Notes under the pieces: model-generated
Told to the model about the DNA's origin: nothing
What the model saw: only the letters and a program-made list of their open reading frames with translations
The model's database searches: none
Shown: positions 58,368 to 64,000 of the stretch, in pieces
How the letters are laid out: each line of letters begins with the position of its first letter
How positions within the stretch are numbered: position 1 is the first letter of the stretch
Translations under genes and position numbers: made by a program
Assembly: GCF_000761215.1 (NCBI RefSeq)
Contig: NZ_CP009438.1
Location: 4,171,001 to 4,235,000, forward strand
DNA length: 64,000 nt
Direction of reading: 5' to 3'
From: Streptomyces glaucescens
GTDB taxonomy: Bacteria > Actinomycetota > Actinomycetes > Streptomycetales > Streptomycetaceae

Positions 58368-58395
58368 CGGCGGTACGAGGACTCGTACCGCCGCT
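58368..58395 (+). terminator. hairpin terminator after the Fic-like gene
   Basis: Perfect 13-bp arms GCGGCGGTACGAG (58368-58380) and CTCGTACCGCCGC (58383-58395), nearly without loop. It lies in the 322-base gap to the convergent HAD gene. The remainder of that gap holds no recognised gene. Confidence 0.8.
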
Positions 58396-58662
58396 GGCAT
58401 GATCACCCAGTTACCAAGCGTCCTCGAATGTCGCCCATCAGGCCGGGGACTTTGCCCGTACCTGGTGCGGCTGGCCCGTAATCGACGGGTCGACGTCGCG
58501 TGGGTGCCAGGCGGTCATGCTTCGGTCCGTGGGGCCAATTGCGTTTCTGAAGGTGATCCTCTCGGATGTCCTTGGTCTCGCGGGCCGTTGAGTCCTTTGT
58601 ACTCCTGACCGGCAGTAAGCGGAAGTGGTGGCTCCAGTTTTTACTTTCGCGTTCAAGCAGGC

Positions 58663-59496
58663 TCAGAGAACGGCGGCGCGCCGGCGGCTCGCGTACCAGA
58701 CGAGGCCCGCCGTCGCCGCCGCCGCTCCTATCGCCGCCGCCGCCACCAAGGCGGGGCGCGGCGGCACGGAGAAGGCGGGCAGCCGCTGCTTGAGCCGCAC
58801 CGGACGGTGGAAGTCGAGGATCGGCCAGCCGCGTGAAACGGCCTCCCGGCGCAGTGCCCGATCCGGGTTCACGGCGTGCGGATGCCCGACGGACTCCAGC
58901 ATCGGCAGGTCGGTCGCGGAGTCGCTGTAGGCGTAGCAGCGCGCCAGGTCGTAGCCCTCGGACGCGGCGAGTTCCCGGATCGCCTCCGCCTTCGTGGGGC
59001 CGTAGGCGTAGTACTCGACCTCGCCGGTGTAGCAGCCGTCCTCGCCGACGACCATCCGGGTGGCCACCACCCGGTCGGCGCCCAGCAGCTCCCCGATCGG
59101 CTCGACGACCTCGGAGCCCGAGGTGGAGACGATCACCACGTCGCGGCCGGCGGTGTGGTGCTCCTCGATGAGCGAGGCCGCCTCGTCGTAGATGAGCGGG
59201 TCGATGAGGTCGTGCAGGGTCTCGGCGACGATCTCCTTCACCTGCTGGACGTTCCAGCCGCGGACGAGCCGGGACAGATACTCGCGCGTCCGTTCCATCT
59301 GGTCGTGGTCCATACCGCCGACGAGGAAGACGAACTGGGCATACGCGGTCCGCAAGGCGGCCCTGCGGTTGATCAGTCCGCCTTGGTAGAAGGACTTGCT
59401 GAAGGTGAGCGTGCTCGACTTCGCAATGACCGTCTTGTCCAGGTCAAAGAAGGCCGCTGTGCGGGGCAAGGAGTGGTTTTCCACGACCCAGAGCAT
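58663..59496 (-). CDS. HAD-IB family hydrolase
   Basis: A 277-residue haloacid-dehalogenase superfamily phosphatase. It has DxD motif FFDLDKTVI (about 18-26), the second motif VVIVSTSGSEVVEP (about 120-133), the Lys in GPTKAEAIREL and the third motif CYAYSDSATDLPMLE. A C-terminal membrane anchor (ALVAAAAIGAAAATAGLVWY) follows. In Streptomyces the orthologue near ssd is annotated as a morphological-differentiation-associated protein; I cannot confirm this role from sequence. ATG 59496. Confidence 0.92.
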   Translation of the reverse strand: MLWVVENHSLPRTAAFFDLDKTVIAKSSTLTFSKSFYQGGLINRRAALRTAYAQFVFLVGGMDHDQMERTREYLSRLVRGWNVQQVKEIVAETLHDLIDPLIYDEAASLIEEHHTAGRDVVIVSTSGSEVVEPIGELLGADRVVATRMVVGEDGCYTGEVEYYAYGPTKAEAIRELAASEGYDLARCYAYSDSATDLPMLESVGHPHAVNPDRALRREAVSRGWPILDFHRPVRLKQRLPAFSVPPRPALVAAAAIGAAAATAGLVWYASRRRAAVL

Positions 59497-60138
59497 AGGC
59501 GCAGCCCATTCGGCGTAAGGTGGGGCGCGTGGGTTTGCCTGAGAGGGCTCTCGGGTACACCATGGAAGTCACGGATCGTTCGCGACCGTGCTAACCCGGT
59601 CCGACTCCTCCCCCCCCGAGTCGGCCGTGGGGACGACCCCCGCTCTCCCCCCCGGCGGGGGTCGTCGCATGTCCGGGTGGGTTTTCCCCTTCATTGATCG
59701 GCGTGGACGCCGCGTTCGGCCGACTCGGGCCGCGAGTTCCCCCTGCCCATGATCCCTCACTCTCCGTAGTCATCGGACTCCTCTGCGGAAGTCGCACAGG
59801 AGAGGGTGCGGGGGCGCCCAGGGCTCACCGGTATGGGTGACGGCGATATTCACAGGGGTCCGGTTGTCCACAGTTATCGACCAAGATCCACATCATTTTC
59901 GCGCTCGCCTCATCGTGATTCCCACGCGCCTCGCTCGGGACGAGTTCCGGACGGTTCCGTTTGTGGTGTGCGTATGGCCGGTTTCTGTCGGCCGCTCATA
60001 TGGGCGGCCCGGTCGCCGGTTCTCCGTCCGCCGCAATCGCGGGCCTTCCGGGGCCCGCCAGCGACACGGCCGGACCGCTGAGAGCCCCCGGCGGCTCGCC
60101 CAGCCCAGACAGCCCAGACAGCGAAGGGGACATCCGTC
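59497..60138 (+). promoter_or_regulatory. upstream region of the ssd-tad cluster
   Basis: A 642-base region between the divergent HAD and ssd genes. It contains a DnaA box TTGTCCACA at 59864-59872, an AT-rich stretch just after it (CACATCATTTTCGCGC), direct repeats of AGCCCAGAC (about 60099-60121) just before the ssd ribosome site AAGGGGA, and otherwise low-complexity coding-like frames that I rejected. Promoters of the ssd cluster are expected here. Confidence 0.4.
59864..59872 (+). promoter_or_regulatory. DnaA box
   Basis: TTGTCCACA, an exact match to the preferred Streptomyces DnaA-box sequence, in the ssd upstream region, followed 12 bases on by a partial box (GATCCACA). Confidence 0.45.
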
Positions 60139-61242
60139 ATGGCCGGATCCACCACATCCGAACAGCCGTCCACCGCCGGTGGCCGGCCGGGCCGACCGCT
60201 GATCGTCACCGAGGACCCCGAACTCCTCGACGACCTGCTCCGCCTGTGTGCCGCCGCCGGAGCGACACCCGAGGTGCGGCACGGCCCGCCCGAACGCGGC
60301 GGCGGCTGGGAGGCCGCGCCGCTCGTGCTGGTCGGCGACGACGCCGCACGGCGGCTGCGCGGCGCCCCGCGCGGCGGCGGCGTGGTGCTGGTCGGCCGGG
60401 ACCAGGACGACCCAGGGGTGTGGCGGCGAGCCGTGGAGATCGGCGCCGACCACGTCCTGATGCTGCCCGACGGGGAGCAGTGGCTGGTCGACCGGATCGC
60501 GGACGTCACCGAGGGCGTCGGCCGGCCCGCGCTCACCGTCGGCGTCATCGGCGGCCGGGGCGGCGCCGGGGCCTCCACACTCGCGTGCGCCCTCGCCGTC
60601 ACCTCCGCGCGGGAGGGACTGCGCACCCTGCTCGTGGACGCCGATCCGCTCGGCGGCGGACTCGACATCCTGCTCGGCGGGGAGACCGCGGACGGACTGC
60701 GCTGGCCCGCCTTCGCCGCCTCGCGCGGCCGGGTCGGCAGCGGCGCCCTGGAGGAGTCACTGCCCGAGCTGCACGCGCTGCGGGTGCTCAGCTGGGACCG
60801 CGGCGACTGCCTCGCCATCGCCCCGCAGGCCGTACGGGCGGTGCTCGCCGCCGCCCGGCGCCGCGGCGGCACCGTCGTCGTCGACCTGCCCCGCCGGATC
60901 GACGACGGTGTGGCCGAGATCCTCGCCCAGCTCGACCTCGGCGTCCTCGTCGTCCCGGCCGAGCTGCGTGCCGTCGCGGCGGCCGGGCGCATGGCCTCCG
61001 CCGTCGGCATGGTGCTGCGCGATCTGCGCGTCGCCGTCCGCGGACCGTACGCCCCGGGCCTGGACGACCACGAGGTGGCCCGGCTGTTGGGGCTGCCCCT
61101 GGCCGGAGAACTGCCCGTCGAGCCCGGGCTGTCACGCCTGGCCGACGGCAAGGAGCCGCCCGGCGCGGGCGGTCGCGGGCCGCTCGCACGGTTCTGCAAG
61201 GACTTCTGGGAGCGGGCGCTGGTCGAGGCGGGAACGGCATGA
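60139..61242 (+). CDS. ssd: septum site-determining protein Ssd (CpaE/MinD-like)
   Basis: A 367-residue MinD-fold protein. It has an N-terminal receiver-like part (about 18-125) and a P-loop at 136-148 (GVIGGRGGAGAST), where the signature Lys of KGGxGKT is lost (GGRGGAGAS). It also has LLVDADPLGGGLDILLG, VVVDLPRRIDDGVAE and a C-terminal linker. This is the CpaE/TadZ-like family that directs Tad secretion machinery or septum placement. Its TGA overlaps the tadA ATG (ATGA). It heads a four-gene cluster. Confidence 0.93.
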   Translation: MAGSTTSEQPSTAGGRPGRPLIVTEDPELLDDLLRLCAAAGATPEVRHGPPERGGGWEAAPLVLVGDDAARRLRGAPRGGGVVLVGRDQDDPGVWRRAVEIGADHVLMLPDGEQWLVDRIADVTEGVGRPALTVGVIGGRGGAGASTLACALAVTSAREGLRTLLVDADPLGGGLDILLGGETADGLRWPAFAASRGRVGSGALEESLPELHALRVLSWDRGDCLAIAPQAVRAVLAAARRRGGTVVVDLPRRIDDGVAEILAQLDLGVLVVPAELRAVAAAGRMASAVGMVLRDLRVAVRGPYAPGLDDHEVARLLGLPLAGELPVEPGLSRLADGKEPPGAGGRGPLARFCKDFWERALVEAGTA

Positions 61243-62837
61243 CCGGGGGACACGCCGTGGTGCCGCGCCGTTCGGCCACGCGTCGTTCCGCGGGGAGTCG
61301 ATACGGGGAGGGCCGTTCCCCAGTGGGCCGGTCCGCCCGGGGCACGTCCCTGACGGATCACTTCGCCCCGGGTCCGCCTGCGGCGGGTGGGTCCGGCCCG
61401 TATCCGTCCCCGACGGGTGGGTCCGGCCCGTATCCGTCTCCGACGGGTGGGTCCGGCTCGTATCCGTCTCCGACGGGTGGGTCCGGCCCGTATCCGTCCC
61501 CGACGGGTGGTTCCGGCCCGTATCCGTCATCGACGGGTCGTTCCGGCCCGTATCCGTCATCGACGGGTCGTTCCGGCCCGTATCCGTCCTCTGCAGGGTC
61601 CGCGGCGGGCTCGTCCGCACGGGGAGTCTTCGTGGCGGGCCCGTCCGCCCCCGGGCCTTCCGTACCGCTGCTGGACAGCGTTCGGCAGTGGCTGGCCGAG
61701 CACGGGGCCGAGCCCACACCCGCGCGGGTGGCGCAGGCGCTGCGCGAACAGGGACGGGTGCTCGGCGACGCGGAAGTCCTCGGCACCGCCGAACGGCTGC
61801 GCTCCGAACTGGTCGGCAGCGGGCCGCTGGAGCCGCTGCTCGCCGACCCGTCGGTGACCGACGTCCTGGTCTCGGCACCGGACCGGGTGTGGGTGGACCG
61901 GGGCGGTGGGCTCGAGCTGACGTCCGTGGCGTTCGCGGACGCGGGCGCCGTGCGACGGCTCGCGCAACGCCTCGCCGCAGTGGCCGGTCGGCGGCTCGAC
62001 GACGCCCGGCCCTGGGTCGACGCCCGGCTGCCCGACGGCACCCGGCTGCACGCGGTGCTGCCTCCGGTGGCGGTCGGCTGCACCTGCCTGGCGCTGCGGG
62101 TGGTCCGGCCCCGTGCGTTCACGCTCGACGAACTGGTCACCGCGGGCACCGTTCCGCCGGGCGGGGACCGGGTGCTGCGCGCCATGCTGCGGGCCCGGCT
62201 GTCCTTCCTGATCAGCGGCGGCACCGGCAGCGGCAAGACGAGCCTGCTCAGCGCACTGCTCGGGCTGGTCGGACCGGGTGAGCGGATCGTGCTCGCCGAG
62301 GACTCCGCCGAGCTGCGCCCCGACCACCCGCACGTCGTCCGGCTGGAGACCAGACCCGCCAACCAGGAGGGCGCGGGCCTGGTGACCCTGGAGGACCTGG
62401 TGCGCCAGGCACTGCGGATGCGGCCCGACCGGCTGGTCGTCGGCGAGGTGCGCGGGGCCGAGGTGGTGCATCTGCTGGCCGCGTTGAACACCGGCCACGA
62501 AGGCGGCTGCGGCACCGTGCACGCCAACGCCGCCGCCGATGTGCCGGCCCGGCTGGAGGCGCTGGGCACCGCCGCCGGGCTCGACCGGGCCGCGCTGCAC
62601 AGCCAGCTCGCGGCGGCCCTGTCGGTCGTGCTGCACCTGGTGCGCGACCGGTCCGGGCGGCGCCGCATCGCCGAGGTGCGGGTGCTGGAACGGGACCCGA
62701 CCGGACTGGTGCGGACCGTACCCGCAGTGCGCTGGGGCGCGCGGGGGTTCGTGCGCGAGCGGGGCTGGGAGCGGCTGCGGGAGCTGCTGGGCGACGAGTG
62801 GAGCGACGAGGGGACCGAGGGAGCGCGGCATGGGTGA
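61239..62837 (+). CDS. tadA: TadA-family secretion ATPase with N-terminal repeat domain
   Basis: A 532-residue type II/IV secretion ATPase of the TadA/CpaF family. The core has Walker A ISGGTGSGKTSLLSALLG (about 325-342), the Asp box, VLAEDSAELRPDHPHVVRLE and Walker B RPDRLVVGEVRGAEVVHLL (about 393-411), plus GHEGGCGTVHANAAADV. The first about 130 residues are not conserved: they include seven copies of the 10-residue unit G(G/R)SGPYPS(P/S)(T/A) in tandem (residues 50-119). ATG 61239 overlaps the ssd stop. Its stop overlaps the next gene. Confidence 0.94.
   Translation: MTGGHAVVPRRSATRRSAGSRYGEGRSPVGRSARGTSLTDHFAPGPPAAGGSGPYPSPTGGSGPYPSPTGGSGSYPSPTGGSGPYPSPTGGSGPYPSSTGRSGPYPSSTGRSGPYPSSAGSAAGSSARGVFVAGPSAPGPSVPLLDSVRQWLAEHGAEPTPARVAQALREQGRVLGDAEVLGTAERLRSELVGSGPLEPLLADPSVTDVLVSAPDRVWVDRGGGLELTSVAFADAGAVRRLAQRLAAVAGRRLDDARPWVDARLPDGTRLHAVLPPVAVGCTCLALRVVRPRAFTLDELVTAGTVPPGGDRVLRAMLRARLSFLISGGTGSGKTSLLSALLGLVGPGERIVLAEDSAELRPDHPHVVRLETRPANQEGAGLVTLEDLVRQALRMRPDRLVVGEVRGAEVVHLLAALNTGHEGGCGTVHANAAADVPARLEALGTAAGLDRAALHSQLAAALSVVLHLVRDRSGRRRIAEVRVLERDPTGLVRTVPAVRWGARGFVRERGWERLRELLGDEWSDEGTEGARHG
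61386..61595 (+). repeat. seven-copy 30-bp tandem repeat in tadA
   Basis: Seven units of the form GGTGGGTCCGGCCCGTATCC (20 of 30 bases shown) encode GGSGPYPSPT in the first four (one with Ser for Pro), GGSGPYPSST, GRSGPYPSST and GRSGPYPSSA. Units are near identical, so copy number could vary between strains. Confidence 0.9.
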
Positions 62838-63720
62838 GACAGCGGTCGGCGGGACGGCGATGGGCGCGGCGGTGCTGTGCGCCGGGGCGGCCGCCTGGAC
62901 GATGGGCGGCCCGCACTCCGCGGCACGCCGGGCACGGCTGCTGCTCGCGGGCGGCGGGACGGTGGGTACCGGGGCCGTGGGCACCGGGCCGCCACCGTGG
63001 CGGTGGACGGTCCTGGCGCGGCGGCTGCGCGGGCGGCTGGGGGCCGAGTGGTGGGCGGTGGCCGCCGGTGCGCTGCTCGCGGTGCTGGGTTCGTCACCGC
63101 TGCCGGCCGTCGCGGGGGCGGCCGGAGTGCCGCTGCTGCGCCGTGCTCGGCTGGCCAGGGAGTCACGGCTGGCCCGGGAACGCCGGGGCGAAGCGGTGAT
63201 CGCCCTGTGCGCGGCACTCGCCGGGGAGGTGCGGGCCGGGCGGCAGCCCGGCGAGGCGCTGCAGCGCGCCGCGCACGACACCGGAGGACTCGCCGGCGCC
63301 CAGGCGGCCGTACTGGCGGCGGCCCGCTTCGGCGGCGAGGTCCCGGAGGCGCTCGCGGCGGCGGCCCGGCAACCCGGTGCCGAAGGACTGCTCGGGCTCG
63401 CGGCGTGCTGGCAGGTGGCCGTCGACCACGGCGCGGGCCTCGCGGCCGGACTCGAACGGCTGGAAGCGGCCCTGCGCGCCGAACGCGACCAGCGCGCCGA
63501 GCTGCGCGCCCAGTTGTCCGGCGCCCGCGCCACCGCCGCCATGCTCGCCGCACTGCCGGCGCTGGGCCTCCTCCTCGGCACCGCTCTCGGCGCCGACCCC
63601 CTGCGCGTACTGCTGCACACCGGGCCGGGCCTGGTCTGCCTGGTGCTCGGCGCGGCGCTGGAGGCCGCGGGGCTGTGGTGGGTGCTGCGGATCGTCCGGG
63701 CCGCGGAGGAGGCGGCATGA
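62830..63720 (+). CDS. TadB-like type II secretion system F family protein
   Basis: A 296-residue membrane protein. N-terminal helices (AMGAAVLCAGAAAWTMGG, WWAVAAGALLAVLGSSPLP) and C-terminal helices (TAAMLAALPALGLLLGTALG, LLHTGPGLVCLVLGAALEAAG) surround the T2SSF cytoplasmic domain (VIALCAALAGEVRAGRQPGEALQRAAHD, LEAALRAERDQRAELRAQLSGAR). TadB-like proteins form the inner-membrane platform with TadC. ATG 62830 overlaps tadA by 8 bases. The stop overlaps the next gene (ATGA). Confidence 0.9.
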   Translation: MGETAVGGTAMGAAVLCAGAAAWTMGGPHSAARRARLLLAGGGTVGTGAVGTGPPPWRWTVLARRLRGRLGAEWWAVAAGALLAVLGSSPLPAVAGAAGVPLLRRARLARESRLARERRGEAVIALCAALAGEVRAGRQPGEALQRAAHDTGGLAGAQAAVLAAARFGGEVPEALAAAARQPGAEGLLGLAACWQVAVDHGAGLAAGLERLEAALRAERDQRAELRAQLSGARATAAMLAALPALGLLLGTALGADPLRVLLHTGPGLVCLVLGAALEAAGLWWVLRIVRAAEEAA

Positions 63721-64000
63721 GCGTGGCGCAGGCGGCGGCCGTGAGTGCGGACGCCGTCCACAGGCTGGGGACACTGCTCGGGATGGCGCTGGCCCTCGGC
63801 TGGTCGGCCCACCGGGTCACGGCGGCACGGCGCGAGCGCCGGATGCGGCGGCGGCTCGCGGCCGTCCTGGTGAGCCCGGAGCCCAGGCCGGTGCGGCCGC
63901 CCGTGGACCTGCCGGGTGCGGTGCGGCGCGTGCTGCCGGAGCTGGCCGTGACAGGTGCCGGGTGGGCACTGGTGGGCGGCGTTCCCGGGGTCGTGGCGGG
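63717..64000 (+). CDS. TadC-like type II secretion system F family protein (partial, 5' end)
   Basis: The frame from ATG 63717 is open to the window end (94 codons): MSVAQAAAVSADAVHRLGTL, RRERRMRRRLAAVL, PVRPPVDLPGAVRRVL. It overlaps the tadB-like stop as ATGA. The position after a TadB-like gene and an N-terminal hydrophobic segment (GTLLGMALALGW) suggest TadC, the second platform protein. Most of the domain is outside the window. Confidence 0.7.
   Translation, partial: MSVAQAAAVSADAVHRLGTLLGMALALGWSAHRVTAARRERRMRRRLAAVLVSPEPRPVRPPVDLPGAVRRVLPELAVTGAGWALVGGVPGVVA

Noticed and set aside
59530..59575. CTGAGAG-containing hairpin upstream of ssd resembling a TPP riboswitch fragment
   Set aside because: The second conserved TPP element is missing and the downstream genes are not thiamine-related.
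61358..63820. Minus-strand frame of 820 codons opposite tadA and tadB
   Set aside because: It mirrors the 30-bp repeats and the TadA core; no domain was recognised.

Overview
This window is chromosomal DNA from a high-GC actinomycete, almost certainly a Streptomyces. The evidence is extreme third-position GC, many GTG/TTG starts and ATGA/GTGA gene overlaps, a wblA gene, an Ssd-TadA-type cluster, a SulP-carbonic anhydrase fusion, and a gene order that (from memory, not searched) resembles the core of S. coelicolor around SCO3619 to SCO3555. Most of it is conserved core chromosome. No insertion sequence, prophage or CRISPR array was seen.

Layout. (1) 1-4.4 kb: ybaB-recR-DUF5063, then the aspartate-pathway pair ask-asd with a hairpin terminator. 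(2) 4.6-9.7 kb: an ECF-like sigma factor translationally coupled to a repeat-rich membrane protein, then SURF1 and an S9 peptidase. (3) 10-25 kb is the most accessory-looking stretch. It holds a TrkA-N/2TM/TrkA-N protein with a TTA codon, a DUF4231/SLATT-like membrane protein, a 174-bp-period repeat array, a large membrane TIR-WD40 protein, an SDR, an orphan 3Fe-4S ferredoxin, a GT2 with an unknown partner, and a 1486-residue HTH-STAND ATPase-WD40 protein with a His-rich repeat insert and a TTA codon. (4) 25-30.7 kb: DUF4287, a UvrA-like ABC protein with VOC and AraC partners, a small Cys protein, a DUF433 relic, a winged-helix protein and tRNA-Pro(CGG).

(5) 30.7-36.4 kb: Pr6Pr membrane protein, metallophosphoesterase, YqeY, a class A penicillin-binding protein and wblA. 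(6) 36.6-45.9 kb: two coupled ArsA-like ATPases, then DUF4177-RidA and NUDIX-MBL pairs, crp, endonuclease III with a histone-H1-like tail, a CoA-type NUDIX and a MarP-type protease. (7) 45.9-54.8 kb: a small unknown protein, alpha/beta hydrolase, holin-family protein, NhaA with a palindromic operator candidate, acetyl-CoA synthetase with a DasR-box-like site upstream, and the SulP-carbonic anhydrase fusion. (8) 55-64 kb: a deacetylase-like lipoprotein, a CooC-like ATPase divergent from a degenerate Fic-like protein whose start codon lies in a perfect 20-bp palindrome, a HAD-IB hydrolase, and the coupled ssd-tadA-tadB-tadC cluster that runs off the end.

The strongest leads for an unusual system are the TIR-WD40/SLATT pair with its intervening repeats, the STAND-WD40 protein with its His-rich insert, and several unexplained dyads placed at promoters or start codons. 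All function calls are from reading translations by eye. No database search was run.
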